Source: Pseudomonas sp. K2I15 (lineage in GTDB: Bacteria > Pseudomonadota > Gammaproteobacteria > Pseudomonadales > Pseudomonadaceae). From it: 64,000 nucleotides of DNA. A model generated the notes under the pieces. It ran no database searches. It was not told the DNA's origin and saw nothing but the letters and a program-made list of their open reading frames with translations. Location of the stretch: positions 1-64,000 of the forward strand of contig NZ_NIXO01000031.1 in NCBI RefSeq assembly GCF_002204795.1, read 5' to 3'. The position numbers were made by a program, and so were the translations under genes. Shown in pieces: positions 54,342 through 64,000 of the stretch. Within the stretch, counting starts at the first letter, position 1; each line of letters starts with the position of its first letter.

Positions 54342-56042
54342 TCACTGGCCCCACGAATCACGCAAGGTCACGGTACGGTTGAATACCGGCTGACCTGGTT
54401 TCGAGTCCTTGATATCCGCGCAGAAGTAACCTTCGCGCTCGAACTGGAAACGGTCTTCCGGCTGTGCGTCGCCAAGCGATGGCTCGGCACGACAACCAGT
54501 GAGAACTTGCAGCGAGTCAGGGTTGATGTTGTCGAGGAAACTCGCGCTGTCTTCGGCCTTCTCAGGGTTGGCCGAACGGAACAGGCGATCGTACAGGCGC
54601 ACTTCGCATTCGATGCTGGCCGCAGCCGGCACCCAGTGCACGACACCTTTGACCTTGCGACCTTCAGGGTTCTTGCCCAGGGTCTCCGGGTCGTAGGAGC
54701 AACGCAGTTCGACGATGTTGCCATCGGCGTCCTTGATCGCTTCGTCGGCACGGATCACGTAGCTGCCGCGCAGGCGCACTTCGCCGTTCGGCTCCAGGCG
54801 CTTGTAGCCTTTTGGCGGCTCTTCCATGAAGTCATCACGGTCGATGTAGATTTCACGGGCGAACGGCAGCTTGCGCACGCCCAGTTCTTCTTTCTGCGGA
54901 TGACGCGGCAGTTCGAGGTTTTCGACCTGGTCTTCCGGATAGTTGGTGATCACCACCTTTAACGGACGCAGCACGCACATGGCGCGCGGGGCGTTCTGGT
55001 CGAGGTCCTGACGGATGCTGAACTCGAGCATGCCGAAATCCACCACGCCGTCGGAACGGTTGGTGCCGACCATGTCGCAGAAATTGCGGATCGACGCCGG
55101 GGTGTAGCCGCGACGGCGGAAGCCCGACAGCGTCGACATGCGCGGGTCGTCCCAGCCGAACACGTGCTTTTCATCGACCAGTTGCTTGAGCTTGCGCTTG
55201 CTGGTGATGGTGTAGTTCAGGTTCAGGCGGCTGAATTCGTACTGACGCGGGTGCGCCGGTACCGGCAGGCTGTCGAGGAACCATTCGTACAGCGGACGGT
55301 GGCTTTCAAACTCCAGGGTGCAGATGGAGTGGGTGATGCCTTCGATGGCGTCCGACTGACCGTGGGTGAAGTCGTAGTTCGGGTAGATGCACCACTTGTC
55401 ACCGGTCTGGTGGTGGTGGGCATGGCGGATGCGGTACATGATCGGGTCGCGCAGGTTCATGTTCGGCGAGGCCATGTCGATCTTGGCCCGCAGCACACGA
55501 GCGCCATCCGCGAATTCACCGGCGCGCATGCGGGCGAACCAGTCCAGGTTCTCTTCGACCGAACGGTCACGGAACGGGCTGTTCTTGCCAGGCTCGGTCA
55601 GGGTGCCACGGTACTCCTTGGCTTGTTCCGGGCTCAGGTCGTCGACGTAGGCCTTGCCGGCCTTGATCAATTCCACCGCCCAGTCGAACAACTGGTCGAA
55701 ATACTTGGAGGCATAGCGCACTTCACCGGACCATTCGAAGCCCAGCCATTTGATGTCGCTTTCGATGGCGTCGATGTATTCCTGGTCTTCCTTGGCCGGG
55801 TTGGTGTCGTCGAAACGCAGGTGCGTGACGCCACCGAATTCCTGGGCCAGGCCGAAGTTCACACAGATCGACTTGGCGTGGCCGATGTGCAGGTAACCGT
55901 TGGGCTCAGGCGGGAAACGGGTGACGATCTGCGTGTGCTTGCCCGAATCCAGGTCCGCCTGGATGATCGGGCGCAGGAAATTGACCGGGACGGCAGGTCC
56001 GGCCTTGGAATTCGAGGTAGGGTCGACAGTGGGCTTGCTCAT
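54342..56042 (-). CDS. glnS: Glutaminyl-tRNA synthetase
   Basis: 566 residues. HIGH motif in [15 protein letters not shown], substrate motif [16 protein letters not shown] in place of KMSKS, and the C-terminal anticodon-binding beta-barrels. The start at 56042 ([15 protein letters not shown]) is normal for the family and follows GGATCCT. The 247 bases upstream (56043-56289) hold divergent promoters for glnS and ppiB. Confidence 0.97.
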   Translation of the reverse strand: MSKPTVDPTSNSKAGPAVPVNFLRPIIQADLDSGKHTQIVTRFPPEPNGYLHIGHAKSICVNFGLAQEFGGVTHLRFDDTNPAKEDQEYIDAIESDIKWLGFEWSGEVRYASKYFDQLFDWAVELIKAGKAYVDDLSPEQAKEYRGTLTEPGKNSPFRDRSVEENLDWFARMRAGEFADGARVLRAKIDMASPNMNLRDPIMYRIRHAHHHQTGDKWCIYPNYDFTHGQSDAIEGITHSICTLEFESHRPLYEWFLDSLPVPAHPRQYEFSRLNLNYTITSKRKLKQLVDEKHVFGWDDPRMSTLSGFRRRGYTPASIRNFCDMVGTNRSDGVVDFGMLEFSIRQDLDQNAPRAMCVLRPLKVVITNYPEDQVENLELPRHPQKEELGVRKLPFAREIYIDRDDFMEEPPKGYKRLEPNGEVRLRGSYVIRADEAIKDADGNIVELRCSYDPETLGKNPEGRKVKGVVHWVPAAASIECEVRLYDRLFRSANPEKAEDSASFLDNINPDSLQVLTGCRAEPSLGDAQPEDRFQFEREGYFCADIKDSKPGQPVFNRTVTLRDSWGQ

Positions 56043-56289
56043 AGGATCCTTGAACAGACGAGTACGTGGCCTGGGCAGGCCAGATAAAACAAAGGGCTTA
56101 TCATAGCCGATGCTGTCAACTACCTGACAGGGCACGACCAAAAACTGCCGCATTTATTAGCCCGCTGGTAAAAAACCACCTCGAAATTCCTGCAGGTCAC
56201 GCTAAACTGCGCGCCTTGGCTGTCGTTTTGCCAAGCAGGTAAGGCGCAAAAACGCCCAAACCCACGAATTTCTTGAAAGAGTAGTGAAC

Positions 56290-56793
56290 ATGACTCAAGT
56301 CAAACTGACCACCAACCACGGTGACATCGTCATCGAGCTGAACGCCGAGAAAGCGCCGATCACCGTCGCCAACTTCATCGAGTACGTGAAAGCCGGCCAC
56401 TACGAAAACACTGTTTTCCACCGTGTCATCGGCAACTTCATGGTCCAGGGCGGCGGTTTCGAGCCTGGCATGAAAGAAAAGAAAGACAAGCGTCCAAGCA
56501 TCCAGAACGAAGCGGACAACGGCCTTTCCAACGACAAGTACACCGTCGCCATGGCCCGTACCATGGAGCCGCATTCGGCCTCCGCGCAGTTCTTCATCAA
56601 CGTGGCCGACAACGCCTTCCTGAACCACAGCGGCAAGAACACCCAGGGTTGGGGCTACGCGGTCTTCGGTAAAGTTACCGCAGGCACCGACGTTGTCGAC
56701 AAGATCAAGGGTGTGCAAACCACCGGCAAGGCAGGTCACCAGGACGTACCGGTAGAAGACGTTATCGTCGAGAAAGCCGAGATCGTTGAGTGA
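56290..56793 (+). CDS. ppiB: Peptidyl-prolyl cis-trans isomerase B
   Basis: 167 residues, cytoplasmic cyclophilin without signal peptide. Motifs [33 protein letters not shown] and [19 protein letters not shown] cover the active site. Catalyses prolyl bond isomerisation in protein folding. The ATG at 56290 ([12 protein letters not shown]) is the usual start; a GTG at 56284 is also in frame. Four-base overlap with lpxH. Confidence 0.96.
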   Translation: MTQVKLTTNHGDIVIELNAEKAPITVANFIEYVKAGHYENTVFHRVIGNFMVQGGGFEPGMKEKKDKRPSIQNEADNGLSNDKYTVAMARTMEPHSASAQFFINVADNAFLNHSGKNTQGWGYAVFGKVTAGTDVVDKIKGVQTTGKAGHQDVPVEDVIVEKAEIVE

Positions 56794-57539
56794 TATTGCT
56801 GATTTCAGATTTGCATCTGATCGATACGCGCCCGGACATTACCCGGGCGTTTCTGGATTTACTGAACGGTCGCGCCCGTTCCGCCCAGGCGTTGTACATT
56901 CTGGGGGACTTCTTCGAAGCCTGGATTGGCGACGATGGGATGACGCCCTTCCAGCGTTCGATTTGCCAGGCTCTGCGCGAACTGAGCGACAGCGGCACCC
57001 AGATTTTCATCATGCATGGCAACCGGGATTTCCTGATCGGCAAGGCGTTCTGCAAAGCGGCAGGCGCAACCTTGCTCAAGGACCCGAGTGTGGTGCAGTT
57101 TTACGGCGAGCCAGTGCTCTTGATGCACGGCGACAGCCTGTGTACCCGCGACGTTGGCTATATGAAGCTGCGCCGCATCCTGCGTAACCCCATCACCCTG
57201 TTCATCCTGCGGCACCTGCCCTTGCGCACGCGGCACAAGCTGGCGCGCAAGCTGCGCAGTGAAAGCCGGGCACAAACGCGGATGAAGACCAACGACATTG
57301 TCGATGTGACGCCCGAGGAAGTGCCCAGGGTGATGCAGCAGTTCGGCGTGCGTACCCTCGTGCATGGGCACACCCACCGCCCGGCGATTCACAAGTTGCA
57401 GATTGGCGAACAGGCGGCCAAGCGCATTGTGCTGGGGGATTGGGACAAGCAAGGGTGGGCATTGCAGGTGGATGAGCAAGGGTTTGCGTTGGCAGCCTTT
57501 GACTTCGTGAACCCACAGTTGGCGCTGCCTGGCGCATAA
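56790..57539 (+). CDS. lpxH: UDP-2,3-diacylglucosamine pyrophosphatase
   Basis: 249 residues, calcineurin-like phosphoesterase fold. Metal motifs SDLHL (residues 6-10), GDFFE, HGNRD and HGHTHRP. Cleaves UDP-diacylglucosamine to lipid X in lipid A synthesis at the inner membrane surface. GTG start at 56790 overlapping ppiB by 4 bases (GTGA), conserved order in Pseudomonas. A REPIN begins 5 bases after the stop codon. Confidence 0.96.
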   Translation: MILLISDLHLIDTRPDITRAFLDLLNGRARSAQALYILGDFFEAWIGDDGMTPFQRSICQALRELSDSGTQIFIMHGNRDFLIGKAFCKAAGATLLKDPSVVQFYGEPVLLMHGDSLCTRDVGYMKLRRILRNPITLFILRHLPLRTRHKLARKLRSESRAQTRMKTNDIVDVTPEEVPRVMQQFGVRTLVHGHTHRPAIHKLQIGEQAAKRIVLGDWDKQGWALQVDEQGFALAAFDFVNPQLALPGA

Positions 57540-57543
57540 CGAA

Positions 57544-57635
57544 ATGTGAGAGCGGGCTTGCTCGCGAAGGCGGTGTGTCAGTCAGCTGAAATATTGACTG
57601 AACGACTGCTTTCGCGAGCAAGCCCGCTCCCACAT
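57544..57635. repeat. REP doublet (REPIN)
   Basis: ATGTGAGAGCGGGCTTGCTC on the left (one base off consensus) and TTCGCGAGCAAGCCCGCTCC on the right, between convergent lpxH and emrB-like genes. Confidence 0.85.
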
Positions 57636-57658
57636 TTTGACCGAGCGCGGCCTTTCGA

Positions 57659-59191
57659 TCAGTGGCCTGAAGCCTCCGGCCCTGCCTTCACCCCAAACGG
57701 CGGTTTCGCCAGCCATACAATCACGATCAACGCCATGAACATCCACCCCAGCAACGTGAAGTAATCCACGGTGGACATCATGTACGCCTGGCTCGTCAGT
57801 ATCTGGTCCAGTTGCGCATAGGCCTTCTGCCCTGCCCCGCCCAGCGCTTGCAAGGCATCACGGGTGGCCGAGTCGTAGGTGGTCATGTTTTCGCTCATGT
57901 AGGCATGGTGCTGGTCCGCCCGGCGAATCCAGATCCAGGTGGTCAGCGACGCCGCAAAGCTGCCGCCCAGGGTCCGCAGGAAGGTCGCCAGGCCCGCGCC
58001 GTCGGCGATTTGCGCCGGCGGCAGGTCGGACATCAGGATGCTCAAGGTCGGCATGAAGAACAGCGCCACGCCGATGCCCATGAACAACTGCACCAGGGCG
58101 ATGTGCGTGAAGTCCACTTCATTGGTGAAACCGGCGCGCATGAAGCAACTCAAGCCGATCGCCAGGAACGCCAGCCCGGCCAGCAAGCGCAGGTCGAACT
58201 TGTGCGCATACTTGCCCACAAACGGCGACATCAACACCGGCAGGATCCCGATCGGCGCCACCGCCAGGCCCGCCCAGGTGGCGGTGTAGCCCATCTGGGT
58301 TTGCAACCATTGGGGCAGGATCAGGTTGATCCCGAAGAAGCCCGCGTACCCCAGCACCAACACAATCGTACCGATACGGAAGTTGCGGTAAGCAAACAGC
58401 CGCAGGTTGACCACCGGGTGCTCGTCGGTCATTTCCCAGATCACGAATACCGCCAGGGCGATGGCCGAGATCACCGCGCCGATGATGATGAAGTTCGACT
58501 CGAACCAGTCCAGGTCGTTGCCCTTGTCGAGGATGATCTGCAAGGCGCCGACGCCGACGATCAGGCTCAGCAAGCCTACGTAGTCCATCGGCTGGTAGCT
58601 GGTGACCACCGGGCGTTTCTTCAGCTGCGAACGCACCACCATCACCGCAAAGATGCCGATGGGTACGTTGATAAAGAAGATCCACGGCCAACTATAGCTG
58701 TCGGTAATCCAGCCGCCGAGGATCGGCCCGGCAATCGGCGCCACGACCGTGACCATCGCCAGCAACGCCAGGGCCATGCCGCGCCTTGCGGGGGGATAGA
58801 CGGCGATGAGTAGCGTCTGGGTCATCGGGTACAACGGGCCAGCGACCAGGCCTTGCAGCACACGAAAGCCGATCAGTTCAGGCATCGAGGTGGAGATACC
58901 GCAGAGAAACGAGGCCAGCACAAACAGGATGGTGGCCCACAGAAAAAGTTTTACCTCGCCGAAACGACGGCTCAGCCAGCCGGTCAGCGGCAAGGCGATC
59001 GCGTTGCTCACGGCGAACGAGGTGATCACCCAGGTACCCTGCTCCGAACTCACACCGAGGTTGCCGGAAATCGTCGGCAGCGCCACGTTGGCGATAGTGG
59101 TATCGAGCACTTGCATGAAGGTCGCCAGGGACAGGCCGATGGTGGCCATCAGCAAGCTGGGCGGCGTGAAGGAGGCGTTAGCGTTACTCAT
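57659..59191 (-). CDS. EmrB/QacA-type MFS drug exporter
   Basis: 510 residues with 14 predicted membrane helices (DHA2 family). Motif D1 LDTTIANVALPTIS, motif A GWLSRRFGEVKLFLWAT, motif C MVTVVAPIAGPILGGWI. In E. coli-type EmrAB-TolC systems this is the inner-membrane pump. It is the last gene of the marR-OMF-emrA-emrB operon, 64 bases after emrA. No intrinsic terminator, only the REPIN beyond it. Confidence 0.93.
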   Translation of the reverse strand: MSNANASFTPPSLLMATIGLSLATFMQVLDTTIANVALPTISGNLGVSSEQGTWVITSFAVSNAIALPLTGWLSRRFGEVKLFLWATILFVLASFLCGISTSMPELIGFRVLQGLVAGPLYPMTQTLLIAVYPPARRGMALALLAMVTVVAPIAGPILGGWITDSYSWPWIFFINVPIGIFAVMVVRSQLKKRPVVTSYQPMDYVGLLSLIVGVGALQIILDKGNDLDWFESNFIIIGAVISAIALAVFVIWEMTDEHPVVNLRLFAYRNFRIGTIVLVLGYAGFFGINLILPQWLQTQMGYTATWAGLAVAPIGILPVLMSPFVGKYAHKFDLRLLAGLAFLAIGLSCFMRAGFTNEVDFTHIALVQLFMGIGVALFFMPTLSILMSDLPPAQIADGAGLATFLRTLGGSFAASLTTWIWIRRADQHHAYMSENMTTYDSATRDALQALGGAGQKAYAQLDQILTSQAYMMSTVDYFTLLGWMFMALIVIVWLAKPPFGVKAGPEASGH

Positions 59192-59255
59192 CGCGAATCC
59201 TGTGCAACATGATTGGCGCTACGGCCGCCGGGGCCGTAGCTGATGGATTGGCGAA

Positions 59256-60476
59256 TCAGCGCTGGGCAGCCTTGGGAGCGGCGACGCTGTTGTCATGGAT
59301 CAGTTGGGTGATCATGGCGTCGGCTTCAGCCAACTGGCGGTCGTACACGTTGGTGGTGAACGAGGCCTTTTGTGGCGCCTGCTGGGCCAGTACCGGGCCG
59401 CTCTGATCGTGCAGGTCGACGTTGACCACGGTGGACAAGCCCACACGCAGCGGGTGCTTGGCCAATTCTTCGGCGTTCACATGAATGCGCACGGGCACCC
59501 GTTGCACGATCTTGATCCAGTTACCGGTGGCGTTCTGCGCCGGCAGCAAGGCAAACGCGCTGCCGGTGCCCGCGCCGAGACTGTCGACGGTGCCGCTGAA
59601 TTTTACGTCGCTGCCGTAGATGTCAGACTCAATATCCACCGGCTGGCCAATACGCATATTGCGCAGCTGGGTTTCCTTGAAGTTGGCGTCGATCCACAGT
59701 TGATCCAGCGGGATCACCGCCATCAGCGCAGTACCCGGCTGAACCCGTTGACCCAGTTGCACGGTACGCTTGGCCACATAGCCTGTGACTGGTGCGATCA
59801 GGGTGCTGCGGGCGTTGGTCAGGTAAGCCTGGCGCAACTGCGCGGCGGCGGCCTGCACGTCCGGGTGAGACGAAATCACGGTGTCATCCACCAGGGCGCT
59901 GCTGGTCTTGAACTGTTGCTGCACGTTGGCCAGGGCGTTTTGCGCCGAGGTCAGGTCGTCACGGGCGTGGGACAGCTCTTCCTGGGAAATCGCCCCGCCG
60001 GCAGCGAGGTTCTTACGTCGGTTGTAGTTGTCCTGGGCCTTTTGCACGTTGGCTTGTTGCGCCAGCACCTGGGCTTTCATCCCGTCGACGTTGCTGTACA
60101 AACCGCGCACCTGGCGCACGGTGCGGGCAAGGTTAGCCTGGGCACTTTGCAGGCCGACGGCCGCGTCGTTGGGGTCGAAGTTGATCAGCACCTGGCCTTC
60201 ATGGACCAGGTCGCCATCGTCGGCGCCGATGCTCACCACGGTACCGGTCACCAGCGGGGTGATTTCCACCACGTTGCCGTTGACGTAGGCGTCGTCGGTG
60301 CTTTCGCTGAAGCGGCCGTAGAATTCGTACCAACCCCACACGCCCACGGCGCCGAGGATGACGATCAGCGCCAGGACAACCAGCATGACTTTGCGTTTGC
60401 GCGGGTTGCTGGTGGTGTTGGGTTGCTCAGCTTGGTTTGTTTCAGGAGCGTTGTTGCTGGTTTCGGCAGTGGCCAT
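59256..60476 (-). CDS. EmrA-type membrane fusion protein
   Basis: 406 residues: one N-terminal anchor (VMLVVLALIVILGAVGVWGWYEFYG), lipoyl half (GTVVSIGADDGDLVHEGQVLINFDPND), a coiled-coil hairpin of about 90 residues and the second half (YVAKRTVQLGQRVQPGTALMAVIPLDQLWIDANFKETQL). The segment LWIDANFKETQL is characteristic of EmrA. Connects the EmrB-like pump to the outer-membrane factor encoded 15 bases upstream. Confidence 0.93.
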   Translation of the reverse strand: MATAETSNNAPETNQAEQPNTTSNPRKRKVMLVVLALIVILGAVGVWGWYEFYGRFSESTDDAYVNGNVVEITPLVTGTVVSIGADDGDLVHEGQVLINFDPNDAAVGLQSAQANLARTVRQVRGLYSNVDGMKAQVLAQQANVQKAQDNYNRRKNLAAGGAISQEELSHARDDLTSAQNALANVQQQFKTSSALVDDTVISSHPDVQAAAAQLRQAYLTNARSTLIAPVTGYVAKRTVQLGQRVQPGTALMAVIPLDQLWIDANFKETQLRNMRIGQPVDIESDIYGSDVKFSGTVDSLGAGTGSAFALLPAQNATGNWIKIVQRVPVRIHVNAEELAKHPLRVGLSTVVNVDLHDQSGPVLAQQAPQKASFTTNVYDRQLAEADAMITQLIHDNSVAAPKAAQR

Positions 60477-60491
60477 GACAAGTACCTTGAA

Positions 60492-61955
60492 TTATTCAGT
60501 GCGCGTGGCTGGGGTGGTCGAGGCCACGTTTTCGGCGTGAAAACCGCCGCCCAGGGCCTGCATCAATTGAATCGAAAGATCGATTTGCTCGGCATTCAGG
60601 GTGGCCAACTGACGTTGGGCCTGGAGTAATTGCTGTTCGATGCTGAGCACGTCCAGGTAATTCCCGATACCTGAGCTGTAACGCTGGACCCCGGTGTCGT
60701 AAGACTGCTGTGCAATGTCCGCAGCGTGTTGCTGGGCCTGGATCTGCCGGCCGGTCTCGCGCAACTGCACGAGGGTGTTGCCGATGTCGCCCAAGGCTTG
60801 CACCAGGGTTTTGTTGTACTGGGCCACGGCCAAGTCGTAGTCGGCGTCGCGGGCATCGAGGTCGGCGCGCAGCCGGCCGCCGTCGAAGATCGGCAGCGAG
60901 ATCGTCGGCGCGATGCTGAAGAAGCGGCTGGCCGAACCAAACATCGCATCCCCCAGCAATGACTCGGCTCCGGCGCTCGCGCTCAGGTTGAGGTTGGGGT
61001 AGAAACGGGTCTTGCTGGCCGCGACGTTCTTGCTCGCCGCCTCCACACGCCAGCGCGCGGCGATCAGGTCCGGACGACGGCCCACCAGTTCGGCAGGCAA
61101 CACCGACGGCACGGCCACGGCGCTGGGTTTGAGCACGTTGGGGCGTACCAGTTCGCTGCCACGGTCAGGGCCTTTGCCGAGCAACACGGCGAGGGCGATC
61201 TTGGCGCTCTGCAGTTGTTTTTCCGCATCGATCAGTTGCGACTGGGAGCTGGCTTCCAGGCTTTCGGTTTGCTGGTACTGGTACTGGCTGTCGATCCCGG
61301 AGTTCAGGCGACGCTGGCCCAGGTCGAGCATTTGTCGGGTGCGCTTAAGGTCATCGTTCGCCAGGTCGCGCACGATATGGGCCTGGCCCAGGTCGCTGTA
61401 GGCCTTGGCGACGTTGGCCGCCAGGGTCAGGCGCGCGGCCTGTTGGTCGACTTCGGCGGCGCGGGCCTGGCCCAGTGCCGCTTCCCAGGCGGCCCGCTGG
61501 CCGCCCCACAGGTCGAAGTTGTAATTGAAGCTGGCACCGATGTTACGCACGGTGGCATAGGCATCGCCCTGGCCCAACGGGTCTTGGTCCTTGGCCAGGC
61601 GCGAGCGGCTGATACCGGCGCTGGCATCCAGGGTCGGCATGCGCTCGGCGTCGGCGGCATAGGCGGCGGCTTCGGCCTGGTGGGCACGGGCGCTGGCCAC
61701 TTGCATGTCGGGGCTGTTTTGCAGGGCTTCCTGGATCAAGCCATCGAGCTGTGGGTCGCCCAGGCTTTTCCACCAGTCGACGGTAGGCCAGGCAGCGCTG
61801 GACAAGGTCACGCCGCTGAGGGATTTTCCGGTTTGCAGGTTATTGGCTTCGAGGCGTTTGCCTTCTGTGTTCAAGCCGCTGAAATTGGCACAACCGGCCA
61901 TAGTCATGGCCACCAGCACGAGGCTGAGGCCGGCACGCAAGGAGCGATTGTTCAT
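60492..61955 (-). CDS. Outer-membrane efflux lipoprotein (OprM/NodT type)
   Basis: 487 residues. Signal sequence MNNRSLRAGLSLVLVAMTMAGCANF with lipidated Cys at 22; two OEP repeats (FNYNFDLWGGQRAAWEAALGQARAAEVDQQAARLTLAANVAKAY; VGRRPDLIAARWRVEAASKNVAASKTRFYPNLNLSASAG). Supplies the outer-membrane channel. Its ATG overlaps the marR stop by 4 bases, and emrA-like follows 15 bases later. Confidence 0.93.
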   Translation of the reverse strand: MNNRSLRAGLSLVLVAMTMAGCANFSGLNTEGKRLEANNLQTGKSLSGVTLSSAAWPTVDWWKSLGDPQLDGLIQEALQNSPDMQVASARAHQAEAAAYAADAERMPTLDASAGISRSRLAKDQDPLGQGDAYATVRNIGASFNYNFDLWGGQRAAWEAALGQARAAEVDQQAARLTLAANVAKAYSDLGQAHIVRDLANDDLKRTRQMLDLGQRRLNSGIDSQYQYQQTESLEASSQSQLIDAEKQLQSAKIALAVLLGKGPDRGSELVRPNVLKPSAVAVPSVLPAELVGRRPDLIAARWRVEAASKNVAASKTRFYPNLNLSASAGAESLLGDAMFGSASRFFSIAPTISLPIFDGGRLRADLDARDADYDLAVAQYNKTLVQALGDIGNTLVQLRETGRQIQAQQHAADIAQQSYDTGVQRYSSGIGNYLDVLSIEQQLLQAQRQLATLNAEQIDLSIQLMQALGGGFHAENVASTTPATRTE

Positions 61956-62425
61956 GCACTACCTACCCGCTGAATGGTGATGGGGTCACCCGCAGCTATC
62001 AGAATTTTCTTCAAGATTTTTTCCAGGGTTTGCAATTCACCCGGCTCCAGCGCACCCGCCAACTGGTTCAAGGCCTGGGCGCCGATGTGCGGCAGCATGT
62101 CGGCTACGCGCTGGCCTTCGGCGGTCAGCACCAACTGCACCTGGCGCCGGTCCTGCTCGGAACGCTTGCGCGCCAGCAGGTCCTTTTGTTCCAGGCGGTC
62201 GAGCATGCGGGTCATGGAGCCGCTGTCCAGGGACAGGTTGCGGCACAGCTCGGCCGGGGTGTCGACGCCGTACTGGGCCATGATGATCAACACCTTGAAC
62301 TGCGCGGCGGTGATGCCGTGGGGTTCCATATGGGTGTCGATGATCCTGTCTTTGAGCAGCGCAGCCCGGCCCAGCAGCAGGCCGAGGTGGCAGTTGTGAA
62401 AGTTTTCGGGGGTGAAATGTTTCAT
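61952..62425 (-). CDS. MarR-family regulator of the efflux operon
   Basis: 157 residues with the MarR winged helix (AAQFKVLIIMAQYGVDTPAELCRNLSLDSGSMTRMLDRLEQKDLLARKRSEQDRRQVQLVLTAEG). It resembles EmrR/MprA-like and TtgV-independent MarR repressors of multidrug pumps. First gene of the operon; the ATG at 62425 is preferred over TTG 9 bases upstream. Two palindromic sites lie immediately upstream, so it most likely represses its own operon and is released by a drug or aromatic ligand. Confidence 0.92.
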   Translation of the reverse strand: MKHFTPENFHNCHLGLLLGRAALLKDRIIDTHMEPHGITAAQFKVLIIMAQYGVDTPAELCRNLSLDSGSMTRMLDRLEQKDLLARKRSEQDRRQVQLVLTAEGQRVADMLPHIGAQALNQLAGALEPGELQTLEKILKKILIAAGDPITIQRVGSA

Positions 62426-62441
62426 CGTGACCAACCTATTA

Positions 62442-62487
62442 ACTGCCTAAGCAGTGAATGTATGTCACGATGTTACTGCCTAGGCAG
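62442..62487. promoter_or_regulatory. Two MarR-type palindromic operators
   Basis: ACTGCCTAAGCAGT (62442-62455) and CTGCCTAGGCAG (62476-62487) share CTGCCTA(A/G)GCAG; centres are 33 bp apart, about three helical turns, on the same DNA face. They lie just upstream of the marR-like start codon at 62425 and match the style of MarR operators. Confidence 0.75.
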
Positions 62488-62542
62488 CGAATGTCAAACG
62501 AATAGTTAGGCTGCTTGCTAATTGGCGGATAAATGGCTCTCT

Positions 62543-62644
62543 CTGTAGCAGCGGGCTTGCTCGCAAAGAACTAACGGGCAACGCGTGCATCCAGCGTGCA
62601 CGCGTTATCGTTGACGTTTTTCGCGAGCAAGCTCGCTCCTGCAA
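62543..62644. repeat. Divergent REP doublet
   Basis: CTGTAGCAGCGGGCTTGCTC and TCGCGAGCAAGCTCGCTCCT in inverse orientation, with a CGTGCATCCAGCGTGCACG hairpin between them. The arms combine both REP subtypes (GCGGGC and GCGAGC). Sits between the tamB 3' end and the marR promoter. Confidence 0.75.
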
Positions 62645-62655
62645 GGAGGGGGACC

Positions 62656-64000
62656 CTAGAAATCCCGCTTGTAGAAAATATCCAGGGAGCTGGCCACGCC
62701 GCTGGCCACTTCCAGGTACACCTTCTTGCTCAGCAAATACCGCAAGGCAATGGTGTTGGCCGGTTCGAACACCCCCACGCCATACCGCAGGCTGAGCTTC
62801 TCGGAGATCTTGCCGCTGGCCACCACGGCGGTGTTGGTTCCGCTGCCCTGGGTGTCGAGTTCGAAATCCTGGAGCCCGAGGTTCTTGGCGATGTCCGACG
62901 TTACCCCGGAGCTGCCCATTAACCCAAGACCCAGCGCCGCCTCGGCCAGCATGTTGTTGTCCTCACCGGTGGTGGTACGTGAACGCCCCAACACCAGGTA
63001 CGACAACGCATCCTCTTGGGCCATGGCCGGCTCCGAGAAAATTTGCGTAGTCGGCTGCTCGGCACTGCCGCTCAGACGAATACCGGCGGTAACTGTGCGG
63101 GACGGCTCGGTGGTTATGCGCACCGCCTCGATATCCAAAAACGGCTGGTCAATCGGTCCGGCGAACAGCAACCGCGCGCGGCGCACGGTGAGGCGCTGGC
63201 CGTAGGCACGGTAGCGGCCGTCGTTGAGCCACAGTTCGCCCCGGGTGTCCATGTTGTCGCCGATGTGCACGTGGCCTTGCAGGTTGGCGGTGAGGCCGAA
63301 GCCGGCGAAGCTCAGCTTGTCCTTGCCCACCTCCACATCGATGTCCATCGCCATGGCCATGGGCGGCTTGCCCTCTTCGGTCTGGCTGCCGACGATCACC
63401 GTGTCATCCGAGACCTTGACCGTCGATGGCGGCAGTTCACGCACGGTGATCTCACCCTTGGGGATCTGCACCTTGCCGGAGATCGCCAGCTTGTCGTTCT
63501 TCATGCTGATTTTCAGGTCGGGCGCCACTTCCAGGGTCGCGTACGGTTCTACCGTGACCGGCAGTTGCGTGCCTTGCAGCGCGATGTCCACCGCCAGGGC
63601 CTGGCCCCAGTCGATCTGGCCCTTGAGGGTGCCCTGCCCGGCCTTGCCACTGCGCCAGCCGCCATTGAGCTGCACGTTTTCGCCGGCAATCACCGCCTGG
63701 ATATTCAGGCCTTCGAAGCTGGTGGGTAATTCCGGCCCGGAGATTTCGCCGCCGACCAGGTTGACGCTGCCGTTGACCTGAGGCGCCAGCAGGCTGCCGC
63801 CGATTCGCCCGCTACCGTTGAGCTTGCCGTTGAGCTTCTCGACCATCGGTACAAAGGGTCGCGCCACGGCGAGGTCGAGGCCGGTCAGGGTGAAGTTGCC
63901 GGTGATCGGCTTGTTCTTCGGCAGCGGATTGATCTGCGCCTGCAACAGCAACTCGCCAAGCTTGCCGCCACGGAAGTTGAGCTGGGTGTCGATGCGCTTG
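62656..64000 (-). CDS. tamB: TamB (translocation and assembly module), C-terminal part
   Basis: The last 448 codons of a gene running off the right edge; the frame is open to position 64000. The C-terminus contains the TamB/DUF490 region (YRAYGQRLTVRRARLLFAGPIDQPFLDIEAVR; AMAQEDALSYLVLGRSRTTTGEDNNML; LSLRYGVGVFEPANTIALRYLLSKKVYLEVASG). TamB spans the periplasm with TamA and helps lipid transport or outer-membrane protein assembly. Stop codon 11 bases from the REP doublet. Confidence 0.92.
   Translation of the reverse strand, partial: KRIDTQLNFRGGKLGELLLQAQINPLPKNKPITGNFTLTGLDLAVARPFVPMVEKLNGKLNGSGRIGGSLLAPQVNGSVNLVGGEISGPELPTSFEGLNIQAVIAGENVQLNGGWRSGKAGQGTLKGQIDWGQALAVDIALQGTQLPVTVEPYATLEVAPDLKISMKNDKLAISGKVQIPKGEITVRELPPSTVKVSDDTVIVGSQTEEGKPPMAMAMDIDVEVGKDKLSFAGFGLTANLQGHVHIGDNMDTRGELWLNDGRYRAYGQRLTVRRARLLFAGPIDQPFLDIEAVRITTEPSRTVTAGIRLSGSAEQPTTQIFSEPAMAQEDALSYLVLGRSRTTTGEDNNMLAEAALGLGLMGSSGVTSDIAKNLGLQDFELDTQGSGTNTAVVASGKISEKLSLRYGVGVFEPANTIALRYLLSKKVYLEVASGVASSLDIFYKRDF

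Overview
The window looks like chromosome from a Pseudomonas of the P. fluorescens group. The evidence is high G+C, many copies of the Pseudomonas REP palindrome (core resembling GTGGGAGCGGGCTTGCTCGCGAA), a viscosin-like lipopeptide locus (NRPS, LuxR regulator, NodT-type lipoprotein), the Pseudomonas gene order cysS-glnS-ppiB-lpxH, a seven-subunit Mrp/Pha antiporter operon, and a DUF6124-type small gene with its structured leader. All identifications are from reading the sequence; no database search was possible.

Layout. 1-8.9 kb: a two-module NRPS running off the left edge on the minus strand (module 1 reads as Leu by its specificity code, module 2 probably an acidic residue or Gln), with a divergent LuxR regulator and outer-membrane efflux lipoprotein. 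8.8-9.6 kb: a repeat island bounded by inverted repeats. 9.6-14.1 kb: an FMN-binding protein, tandem LysR regulators, a glutathione S-transferase and a third LysR. 14.2-17.5 kb: a probable L-idonate/5-ketogluconate operon (transporter, reductase, dehydrogenase). 17.5-27.3 kb: FetAB-like ABC exporter, phosphoesterase, DUF1835 protein, Dyp peroxidase, ArsR-type regulator with divergent MFS exporter, GapN-like dehydrogenase, FUSC protein and a hydrolase remnant. 27.3-31.2 kb: a very large Ig-like repeat protein split by one in-frame TGA. 31.5-37.3 kb: TetR regulator and a four-gene ABC/TolC-type export system. 37.4-43.4 kb: a sulfur-scavenging cluster (SfnB, flavin monooxygenase, FAD protein and two odd partial-domain proteins) with an XRE-cupin regulator. 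43.5-50.6 kb: an EamA transporter and the Mrp antiporter operon. 50.7-52.9 kb: signal peptidase, DHFR-like reductase, and a structured RNA leader in front of a broken DUF6124 gene, then repeats. 52.9-57.5 kb: cysS, glnS, ppiB, lpxH. 57.6-62.5 kb: EmrAB-OMF efflux operon led by a MarR repressor with two matching palindromes in its promoter. 62.6-64 kb: the C-terminus of TamB.

Main points for a second look: the leader RNA at 52171-52406 can form mutually exclusive stems next to a ribosome binding site; the luxR gene of the lipopeptide locus has a full RsmA/RsmE-type motif at its ribosome binding site and a 14-bp palindrome just upstream; the 1,285-codon Ig-like gene and the DUF6124 gene each carry one in-frame nonsense codon; the sulfur cluster carries a mini-gene resembling only the C-terminal part of its neighbour SfnB and a second gene resembling only the N-terminal part of an acyl-CoA ligase; and several REP/repeat elements supply the last codons of real genes.
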